From contig CP154955.1 in NCBI GenBank assembly GCA_039621445.1, positions 21,379,823 to 21,443,822 on the forward strand: a stretch of 64,000 nt of DNA, in the 5' to 3' direction. A program made the translations under genes and the position numbers. Below, piece after piece: positions 19,774 to 30,400 of this stretch; within the stretch, counting starts at the first letter, position 1; each line of letters opens with the position of its first letter. The notes beneath the pieces are model-generated. The model saw only the letters and a program-made list of their open reading frames with translations, made no database searches and had not been told where the DNA came from. This DNA is from Euglena gracilis. Lineage: Eukaryota > Euglenida > Euglenophyceae > Euglenales.

Positions 19774-20804
19774 TTGAAAAAATTGAAATTTGTCGTGTGC
19801 CATACTTTGTCTCATCAAAACAACCGCCTTTATTCACTTGGGCCATTGCGTACTGCTGACCTTTCTATTGTTCTGAATGGGCCGATGTGGAAACAGAAGG
19901 GAAAAAACCACTACAGATTCCACATGGCACAAAGTGGGGCCCCATACCTAGGGTATGGGGGGATATTGGGGGGTATGGGGGGGTATGGGGGAAGGGTTTG
20001 GAGATGTTGGGGGGGTATGGGGGAAGGGTTTGGAGATGTTGTTGATGAGGTTTATGGCCCCTGGAACAGTTGCATACGTCGCGCGATTTGACCACAAAGC
20101 GCGATTTGGCCACGAAAAAAGATCGGTAGACAAAGATGAGGTTATTTTTCTTTGCCGGGGGGGTCCGCCCCCCCCCCCCCCGGGCACTCGAACAGTTGCA
20201 TACGTCGCGCGATTTGACCACAAAGACTTTTTCCGCCTTTTTTGACCTGTTTTTGACCCAAATACCATGGGTTTCGGACCAAAAACGGGCCGCCGGGGGG
20301 CTGAAAGACATTCAATTTCGGCTCCAAAACAGGCTTTCAGGGTCCAGGAGGCCAAAAAAAAATGCTTCCGCGTAAAAAAATTTTGGGGTATGGGGGGTAT
20401 GGGGGGGTATGGGGGGGTATGGGGGGGTATGGGGTATGGGGGGGGTATGGGGCCCCACTTTGTGCCACTCACAGATTCAATTGAAACGGATCGTGGCGCC
20501 AAACCCTTGGGATGACGATCATTGCCAAACCTCGGGCTGACGTTGAGGTTACATCTGTTCATGGCGATGAAGAACAAAAGCGATCCAGTGAGGACAAATC
20601 TCCTGGACACGCGGATGACACCGAAAGCAAATACACTGAACCGGAGAATGTCCCTGTGACTAGGATTCGAAACAAGCACATGATGGCAAATGAAATCACC
20701 GGGCAAATTGAGTCCCAGGAGCACTATCGATTTGTTTACTTAAACCATCCAAGCTTTCACGGAACATTTTGTGGAGCATTGAAAGAAATGGTCTCCCAAA
20801 GATG
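19774..20804 (+). pseudogene. Unknown frame interrupted by a mobile element
   Basis: The frame FVVCHTLSHQNNRLYSLGPL and onward, up to the target site at 19920, continues in the same phase after the element as MTIIAKPRADVEVTSVHGDE and ends near 20804 with FHGTFCGALKEMVSQR. One stop codon lies just after the insertion. CHxxxH near the start and a charged middle would suit a transposase-derived protein, possibly the same unit as 17.9-18.7 kb, but I do not recognise it. Confidence 0.35.
19921..20470. mobile_element. TIR element N, 8-bp TSD
   Basis: Flanked by ACAGATTC at 19913-19920 and 20471-20478. The inverted ends share TGGCACAAAGTGGGGCCCCA, followed by runs of GGGGGGTATG. Inside, ACAGTTGCATACGTCGCGCG occurs twice (20077 and 20197). 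Confidence 0.85.
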
Positions 20805-20809
20805 AGAGA

Positions 20810-21720
20810 TACTCTTATGGAATTTCCCAATCTTGTCTGCGAGTACGACAAGATGGTCCTCGAGGACATAACACTTCCTTTTCAGGGCCAGCATTGCTAT
20901 TTATTGGCCTGATGAGGGGCATCCTTTGCCTTTGCAATGACCTTCTCACAGAGCCAGACACAAAGAAAGGGAAAAAGTCAGGGGACACATGACAGCTGCC
21001 AATGGAACGGTGGCTCCGGTCCATCCTACATCAACAACCTGTTCATACCTTCATACCACATTGACGTGAATGCATGCGAAATTTTGCCGCAGATGCACAT
21101 TAGTTCAGGCATCACCATAAAATCTCCTCCTCTATGATTGAGCGGGACCCCAGAAGCAGAAGAGCAGCTCTGAGCGATATTCTTTTTGCCATATTATTAT
21201 TATTATTATTTGATTTCTTCAATCTACTGCCATCGGCTTGTATACAGGGGGTTTGGCATTTTTTTTTTTTGCATTTTTGCATCTTTCCGAAAATTTCCGA
21301 AAATGCGCATTTTGCGATTTTTGCATTTTTTTTACAATTTTTCAACACATTTTTGTTTTTTGGTGTTTTTTTTCTGATTTGCCAATAGTTTTCGATTTTT
21401 TTGGAACTGCAAAATTCCATAAAATTCTTAATTAATTAATTCTATTAATACTGTATTATTATTTTCAGGTGTCTGTTCGGGTATATTTTGAGACTGTTGT
21501 TTGATACGTTTGTTGTGATTGTTCTTTTCCCTGTCATTGTTGATGTTCTATTACGTCTTCTTTTTATAAGCAATGCTTGGCTGGATTGAATTAATCCATT
21601 TTTATAATATATATGGCAATCAGAACCTTCTGACATTTCGATGTGTGCGAGGGGGAACCCTTTCGCTTTCATTGCGAGGGGGAAACTTTTAACTTTCATC
21701 TGAATTTGACTACAGTCACC
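20810..21720. other. Mostly unassigned, with a GCATTTTT-rich segment
   Basis: A short frame at 20812-20910 (LMEFPNLVCEYDKMVLEDIT) may continue the frame before it. 21240-21430 is TTTTTGCATTTTTG low-complexity DNA, like the core of the element at 9722-10177. From about 21420 the base composition becomes AT-rich. Confidence 0.35.
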
Positions 21721-21721
21721 A

Positions 21722-22027
21722 ATGAGGACCCGAAGAAAACCCTCGAAAAGTCAGAATTCTGGGGTTGAAACCTCAAAAGATGCAGAAACCTTTGTCAGAA
21801 CCCTGGCACTATCATTGACCTCCAATACATTGATTCGAGTGAGAGGGTTCTTACACCCTCGACATTTTCAGTTGAAGGTATTGCCTTCAAAAATAAGGGG
21901 CGCAGGAGTGGTTTTTTTTGAAGGTTTGGAGAGTAAAAGACAGGAGTTGTTCAATGGATACCTGATTCAGGCAATACACACCCGGAACATTGAACCCTTC
22001 AAACTTCTTATTTCCCATGTATATTGA
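21722..22027 (+). pseudogene. SET-domain-like fragment in AT-rich DNA
   Basis: A 101-codon frame starting MRTRRKPSKSQNSG contains LKVLPSKIRGAGVVFFEGLE, which resembles the first strands of a SET methyltransferase domain (SxxxGxGVFA). The Asn-His and Tyr motifs of the active site are absent, so it is at best the N-terminal piece. Base composition changes to strongly AT-rich just after it. Confidence 0.35.
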
Positions 22028-22281
22028 TATGTTGATATAAATATTCCTTATTCAACAATGTGTTTGATCAAAAATATGTAATCTTGAAATATAAAATAGT
22101 AAATCTTTATTTCTTGCTCAAACATATAAAATCTCGGGTTTTGAAAACTTGTAGATAAAAGATGACAAATATATTATATTCCATATCAAAACTATCAATA
22201 ATCTAACTATAACCATTATTATTAAATATATTACATTTCTGAGGTAATAAATTATACACATAAGAGATGCATATAATTTAA

Positions 22282-22673
22282 TAACCCCCCCCCAATATAA
22301 AACCTCCCTCAAATACCAAACCCCCTGGGGACCTGAAGACCCGCCCGAATATAAAACCCCCCCTCCGGCGCGAAGGAAAGGGAAAAAAAATTCGACAAAG
22401 AGCCTTCTGAAATTGTGATTGTTGCAGGTTTGGGAGCAATTTTTACCAAAAAAACGTGTGAAAATTGCTCCTTCGCCCGAAAAGTGAAATTTTTGGACCC
22501 CCAAGGGCGGGGGTATTTGTGATTTTGGAACGAAAAACTGACTATTAGATCCCGCCAGGAAGTTGATTTTTCTGACCAAATATAAACCCCCCCAAATATA
22601 AAACCCCCGTGGGGGTCTTGAAATTTCCGCCCAAATACAAAAACCGAGGGGTTTTTCTATTTGGGGGGGGTTA
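22282..22673. mobile_element. Short TIR element, family B copy 1
   Basis: The left end TAACCCCCCCCCAATATAAA and the right end TATTTGGGGGGGGTTA are inverted. The interior (GGAAGTTGATTTTTCTGACC, GCTCCTTCGCCCGAAAA) closely matches 52124-52521. It has inserted in an AT-rich frame whose remainder reads MIDDILEQTSPPIVG on the minus strand at 22690-22760. Confidence 0.75.
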
Positions 22674-23520
22674 CTACCTTTATGCTTCAATGATGAATTA
22701 AAAAGATTTAATGATCCCACAATGGGTGGGGATGTTTGTTCCAATATATCATCGATCATTGGAATAAAAGATGGTATGTTTTATTTTCTTAACCTTTTTT
22801 TATCCATTTTGCTTATCTTTTTCAAGAATGTCACCAATATGTACATCAACTATCTGTAGAAAAAAATTATTTGTTCAGTGCCATATGATATATTTATTCA
22901 TTTGTATTTTAAAATATAATAAATCAATATAATATGATTCTTTTCATAAATAATTCATCTATTTTCAAATAGAAAATATATTTAATTTATTGCTATTTAT
23001 GTCAATGAATAACAATCGAAAAACTTTCATTTTCCAACCACATAAAATCAATATATTTTTCCATGTATTTCTTATAAAAATTGAGTACATTATAAATAAA
23101 TCCACAAAAATTAGAAAATGAACACAATTGTGAACAACAATATAATACACACTATGAATAACCAACAATATGATCCACAATATTCACAATATCAATTATC
23201 AAATCAAATGCAACAAACGTGCTATCATGATAAACTAATAATATTATTAATATTATATTATTATTATTATTAAATTTATCATTGAAACAAAATATGATAA
23301 AATTATTGGAGAATATATTCAATCTATCATTCATGATGAAATTTCATGATCAATGAAAGATTATATGGAGAATTATAAACTGGTTATGAATATTCCCGAA
23401 TCCAAATCTATTAGCCCATGAATTTTTATTTCTATAATAAAAAAATAAAGCATTGATGCTAATATTTGTTTATTACAATTATTATTATTTGCATCTACAG
23501 TAAGGAAACTAAATAGTGGG
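22674..23520. other. AT-rich island, unassigned frames
   Basis: About 80% A+T, with ATTATTATTA runs at 23230-23275. Short frames such as minus MIDDILEQTSPPIVGS have no recognised family. Composition matches the LRR islands at 24.8-26.0 and 29.0-30.1 kb. Confidence 0.4.
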
Positions 23521-23950
23521 ACACCTAACACTTTTGTGGGTCATACCCAACCCCCAGCTCCAAAGCCTCTGCCAGCCCATGTGATGTGGTGATGGTGTGT
23601 GCACATCGGCATGGCCCTGCCCAACGCAGCAGTGCCCCAGCCAGCTCTGCTGCAGCACGCTGTGCCAAATTCAGGCCAATCCTATGCGAGCAGATCTTTT
23701 CTATTTCCTGACCCCATTTGAGCTCCGAAGTATATCCAGCCTTAGGCAAGGGGACGAGGCCGCTCACACTGCAGTCCCCAACTTTGAACAATGCAAATGA
23801 ACAACCCCTGTCAACGTGGGCTGGTGGGGCGATGGCCTCGACATGCCGACCATTTTGGGCAAAAATTCCCTTACCTGAGGCTGAGGAAAATCGTCCCCTT
23901 ACCTGAGGCTGGGTTTACTTCGGAGGCTGAGGCTGAGGTTGGGTGTACTT
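23521..23950. other. Host-type GC-rich patch with short repeats
   Basis: CTTACCTGAGGCTGAG is repeated at 23870-23945. The join to AT-rich DNA on both sides is abrupt, so this looks like inserted host DNA. No gene was recognised. Confidence 0.35.
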
Positions 23951-24090
23951 CCATTCTTTTAATCCTTCATGTGTAAATTTAGTATTTTTACCACATTTCA
24001 GATATTTTAATTTCGTCAAATCGTTTAAACATTACATCTGTAATATTAATCAGAATTATCCGTACAATCAAAATACTCCAAATCAAATCA

Positions 24091-24754
24091 TTAAAACCCC
24101 CTCCCTAATTGAAGAGCGGGTGCGCTTATAGCGGACTGCCACCTCTGGCGGCGGGAGGTGCGCTTCTATTTGGACCAGGCTTTTGCTTAAGCACCCCGGG
24201 GGGGTACTGGTTAGCCAATCGGCTAGACATTGGAAAAAATGGACTCCCCCCCGGGGGGGTCTGGGGGTCCCCCCAACTGGAAAAAAAAATTCCTCCAGCG
24301 CTGTGCGCCGGGGTGGAAATGAGGGTTTTAATGGGGTTTTGGCTGATTTTATTCCAAAAAATTCCCAAACCTGGCCAAAAACGGGCCATTCATTTTTAGC
24401 CATTCTTGGGGGTCCCAAAAAAAAATTCCGGCGCTTCGCGCCGGTCACTGGCCACTAGCTAGCCCTGCTCGCCCCTCGCCTCGGGGGGAGGGGTCTGCTA
24501 GAAATCCCACTAGCCAAATTTGGGCATGCTGCAGTTCAGCCCCCCCCCCCTGGGGGAGTACTGCAATCCCTTGAGCAAAAGCCTGATTTGGACCCTTCCT
24601 GCCCGATTTTTGTTGATTTGCTTAAAAAAAATCCCATCAAAATGGGGGGGGGTGCGCTTGTAGTAGACCGCCACCTTCAACGGCGGGGGGGGTGCACTTT
24701 TATTTGGACCCTGCGCTTGTAGCGGCCCCGCGCTTCTATTAGGGGGGGGGTTAA
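24091..24754. mobile_element. Element L copy 1, carrying a nested element
   Basis: The ends are TTAAAACCCCCTCCCTAATT and CTATTAGGGGGGGGGTTAA. Just inside are GAAGAGCGGGTGCGCTTATA and its complement-like CGCTTCTATTAG. The same element without the nested insertion lies at 29661-29906, and another copy at 55541-55780. It splits the LRR frame. Confidence 0.75.
24176..24585. mobile_element. hAT-like element I copy 1, 8-bp TSD
   Basis: It starts CAGGCTTTTGCTTAAGCACC and ends TTGAGCAAAAGCCTG, flanked by ATTTGGAC at 24168-24175 and 24586-24593. The related locus at 29740 reads TATTTGGATCCTTCCTGCCC without the insertion, an empty site. Copy 2 lies at 37055-37631. Confidence 0.95.
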
Positions 24755-25330
24755 TTCTATCACCAGAATTCAAATATTTCAATTTATGTAATTTCTTTAG
24801 TGAATTATCTGTTATACTCTGATTAACAAAACAATCTAAATACACTAAATTTTCCAATTGTGATATAGATTTATCTGATATAAGAAAACTGCATCCAACA
24901 TTTATACAAGATTTGTTAACTTATCTTTTCCACAATCTAAACACTCCAAATTGAACAATTGTTTTTATTGAACTGTCGGCATTATTAAGCTGCAAAATTA
25001 ATAAACTAATTCGGTTAGATTTTTTTTTAATGATAAATTCATAAAGCTTCTATTGAGCCCACAATCAAACACTTTAAGAATTCTTTTGCAAAATTCCTAT
25101 TAAATGCACATTCTAACCATATTAAACCTGTTAATATTCTTAACGATTCATCCGTAAAATTCCTATTTTACCACATTTTAAATACCTTGAATGTTTCAAA
25201 AATAATAATAACTTATACGTGAATTCACTTGTCATTTCTAATGGTGTAATATGATTTAATTCATTACTCCCACACTGTGAACATATCAGATTTGATTTGT
25301 TAACTTCATTGTTAACTCCAATTGTAGATC

Positions 25331-25811
25331 TATGGTAATGGTTTCAAGAGTATCAAAATCAACATTATCTATTGATCCATATTTCATCACAATACCATAT
25401 AACAATTTCAAACGTTTCTCTTCGAATTTTTTCTCAATCTTTATTAAAAACCAATTAATTTTTAACCATATATCCATCATTTCTTCTACCATGTGTATTT
25501 CTCCAATATCATTTCCTCATCTTTTTTCCATTGTTTCTAACAATGCAGCTGTTTTCTTGACATTTATGTTCAATGCTTTTAATCCACCAATATACACAGA
25601 AAATATTTTTTACCAATAAATTACTCCTTTTTCTTGTACATTCTTCACTACCATACACATAATTCATTTCATATATTCCTAAACTAACAACATCCTCAAC
25701 TTTGGATAAAATAGCTGGATGTGAATATTGATCTAAATGATCCCTTGATAAATTATGTATATTTTCTGATTTACAATTCATAAGAATTAAATTGGAACAT
25801 ATTCCCTCCAT
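25331..25811 (-). pseudogene. Unknown AT-rich frame, split in two
   Basis: Two adjoining minus frames read SRDHLDQYSHPAILSKVEDV and onward (25509-25811), then WLKINWFLIKIEKKFEEKRL with LLYGIVMKYGSIDNVDFDTL (25286-25492). They appear to be one protein with a frameshift. It is Lys/Ile/Asn-rich, as expected for AT-rich donor DNA. I do not recognise the family. Confidence 0.4.
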
Positions 25812-26040
25812 TTCGTTATGTGCATTCTCTTTTTATACAAATAAATGTCCTTGATTCACGTGTTAACACAGACAAAGCATACATGGAGGCAATAGATACA
25901 TGACAATTTGTTATTTTCACTATTGCAGATGTAATATTAAAAAAAATCAATTTCTAATAATAATAAACTGGTTTCACCACAATAATCTGTTACGATATGT
26001 TTAAAATTAACCCAATATTTACGTTAAAATTTGGGTATTC
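25812..26040. other. End of AT-rich island
   Basis: No frame was recognised. Composition returns to host level at about 26045. Confidence 0.4.
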
Positions 26041-26044
26041 TAAT

Positions 26045-27010
26045 TAATGTGCTCTCTTTGGCTGCCACACCCTTTTGGCCGCTACACCCCGTTGGCTGGT
26101 ATACCCCTTTGGTCTTTTGTACCCCTTTACTCTTTTGTTGTTATATTCTGCTTTGCTTGCTGCTTCAGGAAAGGAGGGTGCTGACCCAGCGGAAGAGGTG
26201 GCGGTGATGGAGGAGGTCATCGACCCCTGCCTCCGGGATGATGAGATCACCCCCAACAGCGACCTGGAGAGGAGTCCTCACACTTGCGCATCCCACAGCA
26301 CCAACTCACCTTTTGGGTCCTTGTTGTCCACTCAAAGGTGCTTTTTTCCAAGTTCTCCTTTGGGCCGGCATTTGTTTCGACACTTTGGCTTCCATCCACT
26401 CTGCAACTCAGGGCCACACATTTCTTTGCATCACCCAAACAACAAAGGTGAAATGAACGCAATGAGTTTTCTAAGGAAAATATGCCCACCCACCTAGACG
26501 TACGCACCATAACTCGTAAAACCATGTATTGAGTCGAGCGCCCCAAGTGAATATCCTGGGTACTTTCGCAGGGGGGCGCTACGATTGGGCCAAAAGCGAA
26601 ATCTGTAGAACCATGGCGATTTCGAAAAAAAAATCCACGCCACAAACCAGTCATCAAGGTCCTGACACACAGCCTGCAAGTGGTTGCACAGAGCCACAAA
26701 ATTGAGGGCACACGCTCTGCATTTTGGCATCCTGACGCCATGAACCGGGTCTGCCTTCTTCGGTGGTGTCGGCAGCGAGTGCGTCAAGAAACACCGTGGT
26801 CTTGGGTGGTGGAGGCAAAGAGGCCTTGATTATGTTCACTGCCCTCTTGGACATGTGTACAAGAGCCAAAGAACACAACTATTTTCCTCGTACAAAAATA
26901 CCCACGATATTCACAAGGGGCGTCGTGGCTTGCACCAAAAAAAATTCTGCGCCCAATCCACAAGGTTCGCTGATGAAACCGTGTATTGACCCACAATTTT
27001 TGTAAAGAAA
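26045..27010 (+). pseudogene. Duplicated host segment (copy of 3.7-4.6 kb)
   Basis: It matches 3710-4640 in inverse orientation over several blocks: the EEVAVMEEVIDPCLRDDEI exon at 26180-26280, intron sequence with TGCACAGAGCCACAAAAT, the VVSAASASRNTV exon at 26765, and GTGAATATCnTGGGTAC. The exon donor is GAGAG|GAGTCC instead of GAGAG|GTCCAC, so splicing is probably lost here. The segment begins at the edge of the AT-rich island. Confidence 0.55.
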
Positions 27011-27640
27011 TCCGGATTTTTTTTGTTCCTTTATCTCTCTTTTCTTTTGGGCCGTATTCGCATTAGCGAGTGATCATAGTGGGGATCTGCGGGCACTCTG
27101 AGGCAAAAGCAAGTGTTCAGGTGCCTTTGGGGCAATGTACGCAGTGTTGGATTGTATTTAAAAACTGGGATTTATGAAACATCTTTGACGAGTCCACCTT
27201 CAATTGGGTTGCTTTTCTGCGGCAAATTTAGATGATTGTAGCCAAGACATATTGATTCTGAAGCACAACCCAAAAAAAATCCTACAGCACAGCAATTTGG
27301 TGCCAGACTCTTTCCTTGGATTGCGGCACCGCCTGGGATAGGGGGGCAAGCACCCTACGGGAAGGGTGGCCGCTTTACGGTGCTTTACAGTGGGGTTCTG
27401 TTTTCACTCCTTAAACAGAAGAAAATTTGAAGATTTTCTGCTCTTGAGGCATGCAGGTGTGCCAGTGTTCAAATTCTCAGATAAACTCGCAGCACAGATG
27501 ACTGAGGAAAAACCAGTGACCATGCACCAAGGGAATACACAGATAAAACTGCCCCGCTTGTGGAAGACCACTGCACGCCATACCTGTCGTGTCTGCCTAC
27601 ACGAGGGGCATGCATTTGCATTATCCAATGAAGAATAGAG
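27011..27640. other. No supported gene
   Basis: One frame at 27366-27638 (FEDFLLLRHAGVPVFKFSDK, ending near HTCRVCLHEGHAFAL) is open but has no clear splice border or known motif. Confidence 0.35.
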
Positions 27641-27830
27641 AGCAAGTTCGAGGTGACGGCGAGGCCTGGCACCAGGGTTGGCGCACTGCAGGAGGAGCTG
27701 CAGCAAATGTTCAGCCTGCATGAGGCAGCCCTTCTTGTTCTATTGTCTGTGAATGTTATGCGCACACACACCACACCATTTCACATTGTGCATGAGAGTA
27801 TGTTGTCGTGCAAACCCCCTCCAAACTAAA
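27641..27830 (+). CDS. Exon of unknown host gene, duplicated at 32.4 kb
   Basis: The frame KFEVTARPGTRVGALQEELQ, followed by QMFSLHEAALLVLLSVNVMR and HTTPFHIVHESMLSC, is matched at 32431-32633 with mainly conservative changes (for example EELLQMFSLNEAALIVLLLA). In copy 2 the acceptor CTCGCCTTCACAG|ACAACAAG is clear; here it is degraded. The protein was not recognised. Confidence 0.4.
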
Positions 27831-28057
27831 AGCCCACGAAGAAGTCCTTTTTAAAATATGGGTTACCTAACATGGTATGTGGTAGTGTGTATTGTATGTA
27901 TGCAGTGTGTATGTGGCATGTGGGTATTAGAGCCGATTTACCCATTTTCTATGAGCAGGTGAGGATCTCAGTATTACCGCCCCCTCCCAATCCTGTTCAC
28001 AATTCCCCACCGCCCTCGGGCACTTCGTGGCAATGTGCAGCTGGTGGATGAGCATCA

Positions 28058-28160
28058 GGTCCTACATGATGCACTGGACGCCCCACCAGATGCCGTGATG
28101 AAATTCTATGCTCGGCGCCACGTCAGTGGCCGTTTTGTGCTGAGTATGTTCTTGCCATGG
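28058..28160 (+). CDS. Exon of the same duplicated gene
   Basis: After the acceptor GGCAATGTGCAG the frame reads LVDEHQVLHDALDAPPDAVM and KFYARRHVSGRF. The sequence from TTCTATGCTCGGCGCCACGT onward recurs at 32770, while the first half is lost there. Family unknown. Confidence 0.45.
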
Positions 28161-28429
28161 GGAGAGGCAGTTGGCATTGCATGGGCAAGTTTGTGAAAGA
28201 ATAGATCCCATTAGCGACAAATCCGGAGGTGCAGCCATGTTGAGAAAGCAAGAGCAAAACAGACATCATGAACTGATCAGAGCTAAGCTTTTTTTTGAAA
28301 AATAAAGCAGGTGCTTGAAACTGGCAGGTGACTTTTTTCCGCTGCTTTTAGTTTCGCAGGTTCAAAGTTGGATTTAATGATGACGCAATCAAGGGAGCGT
28401 GCGCCAAAAAACCCGCGAAATTAATCCTT

Positions 28430-28860
28430 CACAACGGGTGAGGGATTTGAGATCGACGAAATATGCCTCAACCAACAAATTGAAGAAGAAATCAGGAGAA
28501 GACAGAAACTTTTCAACAAGAGGACATCAAAGAAGAGCAATTTTCCTCTAAGAACCACAGAAAGAACAGAGGAACACCCCGCGAAGGTGGAGACCGGCGA
28601 AACAACGCCATGGACCACCACCAAGAGGAAACTCTTGCCCTCGTCGTGGAGTACCATGGGCGTCGGGGCAAGTTGCAGGGACGGACTGCCTTTGCCTGGT
28701 GCAGAATGGTCCATATTTTCAGAGACCGCCTCAGGGACCACCTTTCCAAGGCCCACGGTTCTGAGGACCACCTTTCCAGGGGCGACAATTCCAAAGACCG
28801 TCTTCCCGTATGCCGGTCCGAGAATTGTTGGACGCATGAGGTATTGACTCGAATGGGTAC
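28430..28860 (+). other. Charged frame shared with 30.2 kb
   Basis: The frame EIDEICLNQQIEEEIRRRQK, then Lys/Ser-rich sequence and repeated TTFPRPTVLRTTFPGATI, has a partner at 30178-30375 (IVDEMCLRKKVEAEIKKRKR, ending with PGAKW as here with PGAEW). The shared coiled-coil-like block suggests a repeat-borne reading frame, perhaps from a retroelement, but no gag or polymerase motif is seen. Confidence 0.35.
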
Positions 28861-28959
28861 ACTCCCCCTTCTCCCTTTCCCTTTCCCCTGTTGTATATGT
28901 ACTCAGATTGGTCTTCGACCCTGAGGCTTCCCTTTCCCCTCCAAACAACAAAACAATAC

Positions 28960-29290
28960 TCAATCAGCCACGGGACACTCCCTGTTCCTCATGCTGCCTG
29001 GAATGTGTTTGCTAGCATCCTAAGCATCTAACTATCGTACCCAGAGCTGTACATGACACTTGGCTCAAAAAAAAAAGAAAAAATACTGCATATATTTTTT
29101 CTCATGAATTTACATAATCTCTGTATATCTATGCCATCAAATAACGTACGAAAAAAAAGTTTCCAAAATGTCTATTGCGTATCATATTATCATATGTCAA
29201 CACATATCAACGAATTTTTCAGAATTAACAATAATACGAGGTTTTTCTTTTTTTTTCTTCAGAATAAACACTTGTATAACACATATATAT
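28960..29290. other. AT-rich, no supported gene
   Basis: A transition into the second AT-rich island, with A/T homopolymers. Nothing was recognised. Confidence 0.4.
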
Positions 29291-30085
29291 TTATGTGACT
29301 TGGTACATAAATATAATATATATAATAACTTGGTGATAAAAATCTAAAAATATGATACTAGAATCAGACATTAAACGTGTAAATTTTAACAAAAAACGAA
29401 ATGATTCATCTGTAAAATTATTATTTCTACCACAATTCAAATATGTAAGACTAAACATATATTTGAATCCCTCATCTGTAAAATTAGTAGTCCCACCACA
29501 ATCTAGATATTTTAAACGCATCCATTCTTTTAATCCTTCATGTGTACATTTAGTATTTTTACCACATTTCAGATATTTTAATTTCGTCAAATGTTTTCAC
29601 ATTTCGTCTGGAATATTAATCAAAATTATCCGCACAATCGAAATACTCCAAATCAAATCATTAAAACCCCCTTCCTAATTGAAGGGCGGGTGCACTTATA
29701 GCGGACTGCCACCTCTGGCGGCGGGAGGTGCGCTTCTATTTGGATCCTTCCTGCCCGATTTTTGTTGATTTCCTAAAAAAAATTCTATCAAAATGGGGGA
29801 TGCGCTTGTGGTGGACCGCCACCTTCAACGGCGGGGGAGGGGTGCGCTTTTATTTGGACCCTGTGCTTGTAGCGGCCCCGCGCTTCTATTAGGGGGGAGG
29901 GGTTAATTCTATCACCAGAATTCAAATATTTCAATCTATGTAATTTCTTCAGTGAATTATCTGTTATACTCTGATTAACAAAACAATCTAAATACACTAA
30001 ACTTTCCAATCGTGATATAGATTTATCTGATATAAGAAAACTGCATCCAACATTTATACAAGATTTGTTAACTTACATAAGAATC
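29291..30085 (-). pseudogene. Leucine-rich-repeat gene, copy 2, broken
   Basis: The minus frame at 29291-29590 shows three clear repeats: KLKYLKCGKNTKCTHEGLKE, RLKYLDCGGTTNFTDEGFKY and LTYLNCGRNNNFTDESFRFL. A further piece (SLVYLDCFVNQSITDNSLKK) lies at 29940-30009, beyond an inserted element at 29661-29906. Sequence 29525-29661 and 29907-30075 matches 23951-24091 and 24755-24920 closely, so this is a segmental duplicate of LRR copy 1. LRR proteins of this kind act in protein binding; the cellular role cannot be inferred. Confidence 0.65.
29661..29906. mobile_element. Element L copy 2
   Basis: The ends TTAAAACCCCCTTCCTAATT and CTATTAGGGGGGAGGGGTTAA match copy 1 at 24091-24754, at the same point of the LRR frame. 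The insertion therefore predates the duplication. The site used by element I in copy 1 is empty here. Confidence 0.75.
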
Positions 30086-30099
30086 ATTTGTTACCGACA

Positions 30100-30400
30100 T
30101 ATTTGTGCCCCTCCCCCCCCCCCCGGGCAATTGTCACACGACAAATTGGAGTCCCGGCTGAAAAGCTGCGGGAAATAATCATGAAGATTGTTGATGAGAT
30201 GTGTCTCAGGAAAAAGGTTGAAGCGGAAATCAAGAAGAGAAAGAGAAACGAAGAATTCTTCAACAGGAGGAGGCGCGTTTGCCACTGTGACCTGAAGCCG
30301 GCTGTCAAAAATGGCATTAGATGCGACCAGACGACGCACTTTCCGATACCTGGTGCAAAATGGCAGGCAGGGTAGAGACAAAGAAGAGGGTGTGTGGACA
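30100..30400 (+). other. Charged frame, partner of 28.4 kb
   Basis: After a run of twelve C the frame TRQIGVPAEKLREIIMKIVD and then EMCLRKKVEAEIKKRKR leads into the 65-bp repeat that also lies at 12113-12180. It probably belongs to a dispersed element. Function unknown. Confidence 0.3.

Larger units (their letters stand above)
23951..25330 (-). pseudogene. Leucine-rich-repeat gene, copy 1, broken
   Basis: Read on the minus strand, pieces such as ENLVYLDCFVNQSITDNSLK and KLHKLKYLNSGD follow the 23-25 residue pattern L-x-Y-L-x-C-x-x-N-x-x-I/F-T-D-x-x-L-x-x-L. Further degraded repeats lie at 25050-25280 (LKCGK, then FTDESLRxLT in shifted frames). This LRR type with YLxCGxN is common in giant viruses and some protists. 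The gene has stops and frameshifts and is split by the element at 24091-24754. A diverged duplicate lies at 29291-30085. Confidence 0.6.

Noticed and set aside
30274-30340. Kinase HCDLKP motif
   Set aside because: No other kinase motif is nearby, the His-Arg-Asp is incomplete, and the segment is a dispersed repeat.
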